Below are positions 8,869-16,538 of a stretch of DNA of 51,032 bases, piece after piece. The translations under genes and the position numbers were made by a program. Every line of letters begins with the position of its first letter. Position 1 is the first letter of the stretch. The stretch is from contig FCNR01000077.1 of the NCBI GenBank assembly GCA_900016875.1, positions 1-51,032 of the forward strand, given 5' to 3'. The notes under the pieces were generated by a model. That model did no database searches, was not told the origin of the DNA, and worked only from the letters and a program-made list of their open reading frames with translations. This DNA comes from Eubacteriaceae bacterium CHKCI004. GTDB taxonomy: Bacteria > Bacillota > Clostridia > Lachnospirales > Lachnospiraceae.

Positions 8869-9696
8869 CTACTCATTTTTTGGATCGAGCACGTCCCGCA
8901 GGGCGTCGCCAAGCAGATTAAACACAACTACTACGATAAAAATCGCAGCACCCGGGAAAACCATCATCCAGGATGCGTTCTGGATAAACTGCCGGCCTTC
9001 GTTGAGCATAAGCCCCCATTCCGGCGTCGGCGCTTTCGCGCCAAATCCCAGGAAGGAAAGTCCCGCCAGCTCCAGCATCATGCCGCCGATATCCGTAGCG
9101 CCCGTGATGATCAGAGTCGGAATCACATTGGGAACCATATATTTCCGCAGGATGTATGATGTCTTCGAGCCGGTGACAACCGCAGCCGCCACATAATCCC
9201 GGTTTCGCACCTTTAAGACCAGGCTCCGGGCCAGACGGGCATACTTGGTCCAGCTCACCAGCGCCACGGCAATGACAGCATTGCGGATGCTTGCTCCCAT
9301 GATACCGGCAATGGCCATGGCAAACACCATGCCCGGGAAGGACACCATCAGATCGGCGATACGCATGATCACCGCGTCCACCCATCCGCCAAAATATCCG
9401 GACAGCACGCCCAGTATCGTACCCAGTACGAAGATCAGAATCACGACGGAGAACGCCGCCACGAGACTGGTACGCGCCCCGTAGATCACCCGGGTAAAGA
9501 TATCTCTCCCCAGCTTATCGGTGCCGAAAATGTGCTCGCTACTCGGCGGCTGCAATGCGTCTGTGAGCACCGCCTCCGACGGGCTGACGCCTCCTGTGAT
9601 CACCGGTGCAAAAATGGCGATGAGAATGATCAGTAGGGCAAGAAATGAAAAAACACAAAAGGATTTATTTTTTATGATAAAATTTTTTACTTTCAT
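8869..9696 (-). CDS. ABC importer permease (DppC/NikC-like)
   Basis: Inner-membrane permease of 275 residues. It has the N-terminal OppC_N-like helix (residues about 13-35), then GTDKLGRDIFTRVIYGARTS, which is highly conserved in DppC/OppC/NikC proteins, and a BPD_transp_1 domain with about five more helices. The ATPase-contacting EAA-type loop is near the C-terminal half (ELAGLSFLGFGAKAPTPEWG). An AGGAGGGAG ribosome binding site precedes the ATG. It is 3 bp from the end of the partner permease gene, so the pair is translationally close-coupled. Confidence 0.93.
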   Translation of the reverse strand: MKVKNFIIKNKSFCVFSFLALLIILIAIFAPVITGGVSPSEAVLTDALQPPSSEHIFGTDKLGRDIFTRVIYGARTSLVAAFSVVILIFVLGTILGVLSGYFGGWVDAVIMRIADLMVSFPGMVFAMAIAGIMGASIRNAVIAVALVSWTKYARLARSLVLKVRNRDYVAAAVVTGSKTSYILRKYMVPNVIPTLIITGATDIGGMMLELAGLSFLGFGAKAPTPEWGLMLNEGRQFIQNASWMMVFPGAAIFIVVVVFNLLGDALRDVLDPKNE

Positions 9697-9699
9697 ATC

Positions 9700-10638
9700 C
9701 TATCTCCCTCCTTTCATTCTCGGATCCACCAGATTGTAGGAAATGTCAACAAGCAGGTTGATCACCATATAGATCAGCGAAATCCATAACACATAGCCCT
9801 GAATCAGCGGGTAGTCATACGCCGTGATAGCGGATACCGCCAGATTCCCCATGCCCGGATAGGTGAAGATCACTTCCACCACCGCCGTACCTCCAAGCAG
9901 AGAACCCATGGACAGGCCGAACATGGTAAGAAGCGGCAGCAGCGAGTTGGGAAATACATTGAGCCAGAGAATCTTCCACTCTTTTACGCCCCGGGCTCTC
10001 GCTCCGATGACGTAATCCTGGCTGAGTTCCTCCACGATCGCCGTCCGCACCTGCCTTGTGTACTTGGCCGACATGGCAAAGGCCAGTGTAACAGCCGGAA
10101 GAATCATACTCTTAAAGTCTCCGCCGGAACAGACCACCGGCAGCCAGCCAAGCTGTACGCAGAAAAACATCATGAGAAGGAGTCCCACCCAGAAGTTCGG
10201 CATGGACACGCCAAAAAATGTGATGCCGCGCAGACCGTAATCCAGCAGGCTGTTCTTATGGGTTGCCTGAATCATGCCGAGCGGTACGGACACCACGAGC
10301 ATCAGGACCATGGCAAATAGCGACAGCTTTAGTGTCGGCCACAGGCGGGCAAGCAACAGCGAAGACACCGAACTTCCGTACGCGTAGGAAGTGCCAAAAT
10401 CTCCGTGCAGGCAGTTCCACAGCCAGTCCACATACTGCACCAGTACCGGACGGTTCAGTCCCATGGCTTCCCTTGTCTGCTCTATGATCTCCTCGCTGGG
10501 CATCATGCCGGTGGCCGCGTACATGGTACGCACCGGATCACCCGGCGCCAGATATGTGATCAAAAACGACAGAAAACTGATTCCAATGGCAACGATCACA
10601 ATCTGAATCAGTCTCTTTCCTATTTGTTTTGCAGTCAA
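9700..10638 (-). CDS. ABC importer permease (DppB/NikB-like)
   Basis: Inner-membrane permease of 312 residues, DppB/OppB/NikB family. The N-terminus IGKRLIQIVIVAIGISFLSFLITYLAPGDP is the family hallmark, followed by about five helices and the conserved C-terminal ending LVDISYNLVDPR. The best start is the TTG at 10638, which follows GGAGAG by six bases; an in-frame GTG 7 codons upstream has no ribosome binding site. A 123-bp spacer separates it from the binding-protein gene upstream, which is common because the binding protein is needed in excess. Confidence 0.92.
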   Translation of the reverse strand: MTAKQIGKRLIQIVIVAIGISFLSFLITYLAPGDPVRTMYAATGMMPSEEIIEQTREAMGLNRPVLVQYVDWLWNCLHGDFGTSYAYGSSVSSLLLARLWPTLKLSLFAMVLMLVVSVPLGMIQATHKNSLLDYGLRGITFFGVSMPNFWVGLLLMMFFCVQLGWLPVVCSGGDFKSMILPAVTLAFAMSAKYTRQVRTAIVEELSQDYVIGARARGVKEWKILWLNVFPNSLLPLLTMFGLSMGSLLGGTAVVEVIFTYPGMGNLAVSAITAYDYPLIQGYVLWISLIYMVINLLVDISYNLVDPRMKGGR

Positions 10639-10667
10639 AACGTTCTCTCCTTTCCGCACGGGGCGGA

Positions 10668-10694
10668 CTGCAGTGTTTCTGAACCCGGCTGCAG
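10668..10694 (-). other. intercistronic stem-loop between binding protein and permease genes
   Basis: CTGCAG at 10668-10673 pairs with CTGCAG at 10689-10694 around a 15-nt loop. It lies in the 123-bp gap of the importer operon with no T tract. Such a stem may protect the upstream binding-protein mRNA or attenuate readthrough, which would be consistent with the stoichiometry usual for importers. The stem is short, so this is tentative. Confidence 0.3.
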
Positions 10695-10761
10695 ACTTTC
10701 CCGTACGTTTTCCTCAAACAGCAATTTTCTATCTGTCTGCATACCCTGCATGCAGCCAAAA

Positions 10762-12426
10762 TTATTGAGCGGCAGGATAAATATCCGTTGTCAGCCAATA
10801 ATAATCTGCGGTAGGAATCGCCGCGCCGCCGATGGTCTCATTTCTGGAGATCATGGAGCTGTTATAATAACCATGCACAACAACAGCCGCATCATCAAGA
10901 AGAATCTGCTGCATCTGCTGGATAATATCCCGGCGGGCGTCATTATCAAAGGTCGTGCCTAACTGCTCAAATAATTTGTCATATTCTTCATTCTTGTAAC
11001 CACAGTAGTCAGAACCGGAGGTGGAACACCATGCGGCCAGATACTCGGTCGGATCGCCGGTACCCACTGTCGTCCAGTTGGAACCATTCAGATCAAAATC
11101 ACCGGACTGATAGCTGTCCCACTGACGGGCGGAATCTCCAATCTCCAGATCAACGCCGATGCCGATCTCAGAAAGCTGCTGCTGAATTGCTTCGGCAAAA
11201 TCATCCAGACAACGGTTTTCATAAGTCACATAGTGAAGTACAATTTCCTTGCCATCCAGTTCCCGGGTGCCGTCGCCGTTGGTATCCACGATACCGGCGT
11301 CATCCAGAAGCTTCTTCGCCTCTTCCTGATTATACGGATACGGATCGGTCAGATTCTCATAACCATAATCCAGATTGGATGGAAGCACGGAATAACCGGA
11401 TGTGTACAGTCCGCCTACGGTCACGGAACACATGGTATCATCATCAAGCGCCATGAGCACAGCCTCCCGCAATGTCTTGTTGGACAGCAGTCTTCCCTCG
11501 GACATGTTCATGTGGGCGAGACCTGTACGAACGCCGCTGGCGATGGTCACAGTAAAGTTCGGATCTTCCCGCAACGTATTTAAGTCGTTGATATTCGTCA
11601 CATTTTCTGCCAGATCAAGCTGACCGGACTGAAGCGCCATCGCTTTGGCGGAGGCGTCGCCCATGTAGAGAAGCTCTACCGTATCAAACGGCACATCCCC
11701 GTTCCAGTAATGTTCGTTGGCAACCATCGTATATCCCACTTCCTCCCGGAAATTTGTGGCCACATACGGGCCGGTACCAATCACACCGTGATCATAATCC
11801 GTCGTATGTTCCACATCAATGATCGCCATGACCGGGTACGCCAGGTTCTTCGTAAGGTCTACATACGGCTGGGTCGTCCTGATCGTCACGTTGCCTGTCG
11901 CATTGTCCGCTGTGATCTCCGCCTCGGCTTCCAGATAATTCTGCGGAGCGGAGGAGCCGTTCGGTGCTTCCTCATACAGCCGGTCGAAGCTTGCTTTGAC
12001 CGCTTCCGCCGTCACGTCGCATCCGTCGGAGAATTTCACACCATCCCGGATGTGGAACACCCACTCGGTATGTTCGTCATTGACGGTATATTCGTCACAT
12101 AATGTATTGACCACGTTCATGGAATTATCGAACTTGAACAGGCACTCGCCTACGCCGTAACGGGAAAGATTCCAGGCACAGTTGATCTCCGCTGCCGGAT
12201 CCAATCCGCCGCCGCTGTAATTCTGGATACCAAAGGTCATGCTGGTTCCGGTGGAGATATCCTGTTCCGTCTGATACGCTTCCTGATTGACCTCGTCCTC
12301 CCGGTTGCCGGAAGCCGCGCCCGTATTTCCTTCCTGCGCGCCAGATGACCATCCGCAGCCGGCCACACCTCCGATGACCATCACGGACGTCATTGCTGCC
12401 GCAAGTAATTTTTTCATTTTCTTCAT
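10762..12426 (-). CDS. ABC importer substrate-binding lipoprotein (SBP_bac_5; peptide/nickel family)
   Basis: Extracellular binding lipoprotein of 554 residues. The signal peptide ends in the lipobox VAGC (Cys24). A Gly/Ala/Ser/Asn linker leads to an SBP_bac_5 domain: RYGVGECLFKFD near the start, EWVFHIRDGVKFSDGCDVTAE, the VIGTGPYVATNF segment and the C-terminal DPTEYLAAWCS segment. This family (DppA, OppA, NikA and the metallophore-binding CntA-type proteins) binds peptides, nickel, or metal-metallophore complexes. The ATG follows GAGGAGGT. It is 24 bp downstream of the MATE gene and co-oriented with the permeases. Ligand identity is not readable from sequence; the cobalamin riboswitch suggests a cobalt- or corrinoid-linked ligand. 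Confidence 0.92.
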   Translation of the reverse strand: MKKMKKLLAAAMTSVMVIGGVAGCGWSSGAQEGNTGAASGNREDEVNQEAYQTEQDISTGTSMTFGIQNYSGGGLDPAAEINCAWNLSRYGVGECLFKFDNSMNVVNTLCDEYTVNDEHTEWVFHIRDGVKFSDGCDVTAEAVKASFDRLYEEAPNGSSAPQNYLEAEAEITADNATGNVTIRTTQPYVDLTKNLAYPVMAIIDVEHTTDYDHGVIGTGPYVATNFREEVGYTMVANEHYWNGDVPFDTVELLYMGDASAKAMALQSGQLDLAENVTNINDLNTLREDPNFTVTIASGVRTGLAHMNMSEGRLLSNKTLREAVLMALDDDTMCSVTVGGLYTSGYSVLPSNLDYGYENLTDPYPYNQEEAKKLLDDAGIVDTNGDGTRELDGKEIVLHYVTYENRCLDDFAEAIQQQLSEIGIGVDLEIGDSARQWDSYQSGDFDLNGSNWTTVGTGDPTEYLAAWCSTSGSDYCGYKNEEYDKLFEQLGTTFDNDARRDIIQQMQQILLDDAAVVVHGYYNSSMISRNETIGGAAIPTADYYWLTTDIYPAAQ

Positions 12427-12450
12427 CTCTTGTTACCTCCTCATAAAAAA

Positions 12451-13776
12451 TTAGTTCCTGCGCTTCAAATAGCGCATCGTCACTGTCATAAGAATCACCG
12501 CCATCGCCCAGGACGCCGGATAACTGAACGCCACGCTCTGCACCGATGGATGGAGCGACATGGCCGCCAGCATAAACACAATCCGAAAGCCACAGAAACT
12601 CACCACCGTCACGATCATCGGAGCAACTGCCTTCCCGTATCCGCGGAGATTACCGCTTAACACTTCCAAAATCACATACAGAAAATATAACGGGAAAGTA
12701 ATCCGTATGATATCTGCCGTCTCTGCTATCACCGCCGCGTCTTTTGTAAAAATGTGCAGGTATACCGGGGCTGCCAGCATCAGCAATACTCCCGCCGCAA
12801 AGATTACGAGGGAACCGCCCAGTATACAGATCTGATTGCTCTGCCGGATACGCCCCGGCTTATCGGCGCCATAATTTTGTCCCACGAAAGATACCACCGC
12901 TTGACCAATAGCGAGCATTGGCAGATATAATACCATCTCCGTCCGGAAATATACGGTGAACGCCGCGATGGACGTAACCCCCAGCGTATTGATCTGGGAC
13001 TGAATCAAAATGTTGGAAAACGTGATCACAATGGACTGGATGCCGGCAGGCACACCGACCCGCAGTACATTGCTCAGTTCTCTGATATGCAGTCCGGGCT
13101 GCGACAAACGCAAGGCATAGGGGGTGCGCAGCCAGATCAGATAGACCGTGGCACAGCAGGCGGCCACCGCCTGGGAAATGACCGTCGCAACAGCTGTTCC
13201 TTCTACACCCATGCCCAGCACGGCGATACAGACGTAGTCTCCGACAATATTGAGGACACCTCCCACGCACTGAAAGATCATCGGGTTGCGGGAATCGCCC
13301 AACGCCCGGATCACACCGCTCAAAAGGTTGTACATCACCACCGGCACCATACCGACCATATAGACCCGCAGATAAAGCACAGCCTGCGGCATGATATCCT
13401 GCGGCGTTCCCATGGCTGTAAGAAACAGTTCCGCTCCGCCGATTCCGAGGAACATCAGAATAAGACCACCCCCGATTCCCACCAGAAACATGGCCTGAAT
13501 CAGCCTGTGCAGACTATCCCATTGCTTTGCGCCAAAATACTGTGCTGTAAACACGCTGGTTCCCACCGCCATTCCGGTGAAAAATCCCACCAGACAGGTG
13601 ATGATCAAACTGCTGGCGCCCACCGCCGCCGAAGCCTCTGTGCCAAGAAACTGTCCCACAAACACCAGATCCACGGTGGAGTAGAGTTGCTGGATCAAAC
13701 TGCTTCCCAGAAGCGGCAGTGCAAAAAACACGAGGCTTTTTGCTACATTTCCTTCTGTGAGACCCCCGCTCTTCAC
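12451..13776 (-). CDS. MATE family efflux transporter
   Basis: Integral membrane exporter of 441 residues, with about twelve transmembrane helices arranged as two MatE halves. The N-terminus (SLVFFALPLLGSSLIQQLYSTVDLVFVGQFLG) and GVPAGIQSIVITFSNILIQS at the start of the second half are typical of the DinF/NorM-like Na+ or H+ antiporters. The start is a GTG at 13776 preceded by GGAG, overlapping the TGA stop of the upstream amidohydrolase gene as GTGA, so the two are translationally coupled. Membership of a cobalamin-riboswitch operon next to an importer is unusual for a MATE protein. It could export a small chelator or a hydrolysis product, which is inference. Confidence 0.9.
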   Translation of the reverse strand: MKSGGLTEGNVAKSLVFFALPLLGSSLIQQLYSTVDLVFVGQFLGTEASAAVGASSLIITCLVGFFTGMAVGTSVFTAQYFGAKQWDSLHRLIQAMFLVGIGGGLILMFLGIGGAELFLTAMGTPQDIMPQAVLYLRVYMVGMVPVVMYNLLSGVIRALGDSRNPMIFQCVGGVLNIVGDYVCIAVLGMGVEGTAVATVISQAVAACCATVYLIWLRTPYALRLSQPGLHIRELSNVLRVGVPAGIQSIVITFSNILIQSQINTLGVTSIAAFTVYFRTEMVLYLPMLAIGQAVVSFVGQNYGADKPGRIRQSNQICILGGSLVIFAAGVLLMLAAPVYLHIFTKDAAVIAETADIIRITFPLYFLYVILEVLSGNLRGYGKAVAPMIVTVVSFCGFRIVFMLAAMSLHPSVQSVAFSYPASWAMAVILMTVTMRYLKRRN

Positions 13777-14954
13777 TTGTCGTTCTCCGCGTCCTGCTCC
13801 ATATGGGCAGGTTCCTCACAATGCCGGTGAACGTGAACATGACCGTCCTGATGCTGATGTCCATGTCCACCGTGGGTATGAGGACCATACTCGCCATGGG
13901 TATGTTCTCCATGGAAGAATGTGCCATTTGTCTCATGGCTGTGATCCATACAATCATCCGGAACATGATCGGCCGCTTCCTCTTCCAGTTCATCCACACA
14001 CTCCCCATAATGTCCGTAGGCAATGAGCGGTGAATTTGCCGGGACGGAGTAGGAAATGGTCTGATACAGGATCGTGGCGTCCTCCCTCATCCGCACTTCC
14101 TCGATCACATTGCCGAAATAATCCTTCAATATGCCCACCACTTCATCTTTCCGTACCGCGTCGCCCGCCTTTTTAAACGGATGCCAGCATCCTTCTCTGA
14201 CCGAATCCAGATAATGGACATGGTGCATATGCACCGGAACCTGTCTCTGCGTTTCCGGCTCCGTCATAAGGACGCCCAGATACCGGAGAATGTTCCGGAC
14301 GTCTTTGCGGGACGCCTCCGCTTCCTCCTCGGACCACTGGCCTTTGCAGCCCCGCTCGATGAGCACCGACGGGACGCCCAGTGTTCCGGCGTAATTGTAG
14401 GCGCCCCCGGAGCCGATGCCGGACTTCACATAAAACGGTACGTCCGCCCTTTTCGCCATCTCCTCCGCCTTTGCCACGGTCTTTGGAGCGGCGTTGCCTA
14501 TGGAATAGATAAACGGCGTCAGATCCTCAAACCAGTCCCCGTTATGTACATCAATATAATAATCGATCCGGGAAAAGAGTTCCTTTTCCATAAAGTACGC
14601 CAGCTTATCCGTAAATGTACCGTCCATACTTCCCGGGAACACCCGGTTTAAATTCTTGCCGTCCTCTCTGGATACGCTGACCGTCCGGGCGCGGAATCCA
14701 TTGATATTCACGATGTGAATCAAAATGAGAATTCCCCTCACATCTTTTGGCTCCAGCTGCCGGGCAAGTCTCGTCACGCATTCAATACCAACATACTCCG
14801 CATTGTGAACGCCGCCGGTAATGAGCACGGTATCGCCGTCTTCCTCTCCATAAATAATGGTTGCAGGGAGTCCCTCGTCCGTAAAAGGAAGCGTCAGAAA
14901 ACCGCTGACTTTCTGTCCCTTCCCTACTGTGAAATTTGCCAAATGAAATTCCAT
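13773..14954 (-). CDS. aspartoacylase/succinylglutamate desuccinylase-family zinc amidohydrolase with His-rich C-terminal tail
   Basis: Cytoplasmic M14-type zinc amidohydrolase of 393 residues, first gene of the riboswitch operon. Zinc ligands are visible as His50 and Glu53 (GGVHNAEYVG) and His137 (IDVHNGD), with the likely catalytic Glu200 in VLIERG. Arg/Asn residues of the NLNRVFPG motif (about 101-108) match substrate binding in the family. The last 60 residues form a separate tail with 16 histidines alternating with Gly, Thr, Asp and Val, plus two cysteines. This resembles the metal-storage tails of nickel/cobalt chaperones. The ATG at 14954 has GGAGG with 7-nt spacing and follows the riboswitch. 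The natural amide substrate is unknown; a metallophore or corrinoid side-chain amide are possibilities only. Confidence 0.85.
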   Translation of the reverse strand: MEFHLANFTVGKGQKVSGFLTLPFTDEGLPATIIYGEEDGDTVLITGGVHNAEYVGIECVTRLARQLEPKDVRGILILIHIVNINGFRARTVSVSREDGKNLNRVFPGSMDGTFTDKLAYFMEKELFSRIDYYIDVHNGDWFEDLTPFIYSIGNAAPKTVAKAEEMAKRADVPFYVKSGIGSGGAYNYAGTLGVPSVLIERGCKGQWSEEEAEASRKDVRNILRYLGVLMTEPETQRQVPVHMHHVHYLDSVREGCWHPFKKAGDAVRKDEVVGILKDYFGNVIEEVRMREDATILYQTISYSVPANSPLIAYGHYGECVDELEEEAADHVPDDCMDHSHETNGTFFHGEHTHGEYGPHTHGGHGHQHQDGHVHVHRHCEEPAHMEQDAENDK

Positions 14955-15024
14955 ACAATATCCTCCTGTCACTTACATAAATCCTATATGAAATTGTTGA
15001 AAAATGGGTAAAACACGAAAATAC

Positions 15025-15142
15025 ATTCTAAGACCTTGCTGCATATCAGAAACATCAGAACACTGTACTGGAGGCAGCAAGCTGTTATCAAAAACACAGT
15101 CTTAGAATTCTACCGAAGAAACGGTATAAGAAATTCTAAAGA
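15025..15142 (-). promoter_or_regulatory. expression platform of the cobalamin riboswitch (mutually exclusive hairpins)
   Basis: Two alternative structures share the segment 15099-15108. Downstream hairpin: 15025-15034 pairs perfectly with 15099-15108 and 15035-15042 pairs perfectly with 15074-15081, followed on the minus strand by a T-rich stretch. Upstream alternative: 15100-15108 pairs with 15133-15142 (one bulge), with a small ACCG/CGGT hairpin inside. Forming one prevents the other, as expected for a terminator/antiterminator or sequestering switch. Which state corresponds to ligand-bound is not determinable by eye. Confidence 0.65.
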
Positions 15143-15159
15143 TATACTAATACATACAT

Positions 15160-15382
15160 CGTCCATCGACCGCAGACAGATGCAAATCCCTGACAAGCAG
15201 TTCTCCTGACTTCGGCTTAGCGCTCTCCTGCGCCTTCCCAGAGAACGTCTTCCCCAGTGGCAAATGCAGGCAGCAAACCATTCACAGTGACGGGATCGTA
15301 CCGGACTCTCACCGGTTTCTCTATTAATCCTCGCGGAACTTGCCGGACTGTGCAATTTTCTATGAAATTACCTTTATCACAC
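15160..15382 (-). ncRNA. cobalamin (AdoCbl-type) riboswitch aptamer
   Basis: On the minus strand the conserved core is legible: GGATTAATAGAGAA, then CCGGTGAGAGTCCGG, then GATCCCGTCACTGTGAA (the universal CCC-GCCACTG-type element, here CCCGTCACTG), and the B12 box AGCCGAAGTCAGGAGAACTG followed by CTTGTC. Order and spacing match the cobalamin riboswitch. It begins near the predicted transcription start of its own promoter and ends about 200 nt before the amidohydrolase ATG. It should repress or tune the whole downstream importer operon in response to cobalamin. Confidence 0.93.
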
Positions 15383-15386
15383 CAAA

Positions 15387-15415
15387 ATTGTATCATGATA
15401 TTTTATATATGTAAA
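15387..15415 (-). promoter_or_regulatory. promoter of the riboswitch operon
   Basis: On the minus strand a -35 TTTACA (15410-15415) and an extended -10 TGATACAAT (TACAAT at 15387-15392) have 17-bp spacing. The predicted start site near 15380 coincides with the 5' edge of the cobalamin aptamer, which supports both calls. Confidence 0.75.
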
Positions 15416-15543
15416 TGAATCTTTTTATTATTATACAGACTTGACAAAAAATCATATATTTTGTGCTTTTCTGCAGTAAAAAAATGCAGACTCTGCGCTC
15501 TTTTTTGTTCTAAATTATATTATTTCATGGTTTCGATTTTACA

Positions 15544-15572
15544 TTGCTTAATTTTATTTTCTATTTTATAAT
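15544..15572 (+). promoter_or_regulatory. promoter of the DUF4097-like gene
   Basis: A -35 TTGCTT (15544-15549) and a consensus -10 TATAAT (15567-15572) have a 17-bp spacer and lie about 65 bp upstream of the ATG. The stretch 15416-15543 between the two divergent promoters is AT-rich, with no gene seen. Confidence 0.65.
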
Positions 15573-15637
15573 AATATCAGTATAGGCTTTACGGCCGTGT
15601 TTTATGAAATTTCACTAAAAGAATCGAGGAAATTACT

Positions 15638-16456
15638 ATGAGCAACGAAAATATCTCTAACCCAAAAAATTTTCAGAAAGAAGCTGACAATATCATCTCC
15701 ATGGATATTTCCACTGTAAAAAATCTGCAGCTTGGATATCACGGAGAGACTATTTTTCTGTACAAAGCTGAAGATGAAAACTTCGTGTTAAAAGAATACA
15801 TCGGCGGACTCTCCGGTTCTGAGTACTACGCCAAAGTCACTGCAAACCGGATTAAAACCACGATTCGTTACGGACGCCGGGAAGAAGTCAACCGCAATAC
15901 ATATGTGGAGGTATTTCTGCCGGAAAGCTGGCACGGCGAGCTGCAGCTCTCCAGCCAGTATGGCAACATCATCACGGAGGAAAACTGGTCCTTTGAACGT
16001 TTTGCCGCAGAGACCATGGAAGGCTCTATTTCTCTGAAAGAGATTTCCGCTCCCCGCATCCGCATGAGCTGTCCGGTGGGCAGTATCCGGTTTGATAAAG
16101 CAACCGGTTTCGCTGACCTGCATTCTGTCTCCGGCAGCATCACCGCCGGTCTCATTGACGGCGGAGCTAAACTGGAGACCTCCGGCGGCCCGATCTACGC
16201 GGCGTTCTCTTCTCTCAATAATATTGTAGAGTGCAGCACCCTGAACGGACGCATCGAACTTGTTCTTCCGGCCGGCGCCGGCATCCGCATGGACGGCATC
16301 AGCAAGACCGGAACCATCACCTCGGAGATTGAGGGACTGACGGTACAGACAAAGCCTGGCAACAAACAGTGCATTTCCGGCATCATCGGAGAGAAGCCAT
16401 TTCAGAATGTTCGTATCTCCACCATTAACGGAGATGTGCTGCTTCAGGAAAACTGA
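15638..16456 (+). CDS. DUF4097-like beta-helix/beta-sandwich protein of unknown role
   Basis: A 272-residue protein with no signal peptide or membrane segment. From about residue 90 it is built of short repeated strands with the patterns SSQYGNI, TMEGSISLKEIS, CPVGSIRFDKATG, SVSGSITAGLIDGG and TLNGRIELVLPAG, the hallmark of DUF4097/adhesin-type right-handed beta repeats. Such proteins in Firmicutes often accompany two-component systems or membrane-stress operons. Here an OmpR-type pair lies convergently downstream. GAGGAA precedes the ATG and it has its own promoter. A cytoplasmic location is inferred from the missing signal. No enzymatic motif is present. Confidence 0.8.
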   Translation: MSNENISNPKNFQKEADNIISMDISTVKNLQLGYHGETIFLYKAEDENFVLKEYIGGLSGSEYYAKVTANRIKTTIRYGRREEVNRNTYVEVFLPESWHGELQLSSQYGNIITEENWSFERFAAETMEGSISLKEISAPRIRMSCPVGSIRFDKATGFADLHSVSGSITAGLIDGGAKLETSGGPIYAAFSSLNNIVECSTLNGRIELVLPAGAGIRMDGISKTGTITSEIEGLTVQTKPGNKQCISGIIGEKPFQNVRISTINGDVLLQEN

Positions 16457-16538
16457 TTCCGTTTCCCGCAGATATGTAAAACTACGATGGTATAAAAGAA
16501 TTGCTGGACGATCTGCCGCAGCAAACCGGCGCCGGTTA

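Noticed and set aside
15110-15355. 81-residue minus-strand ORF at 15110-15355
   Set aside because: It coincides with the cobalamin aptamer and expression platform, has no family signature and no ribosome binding site.
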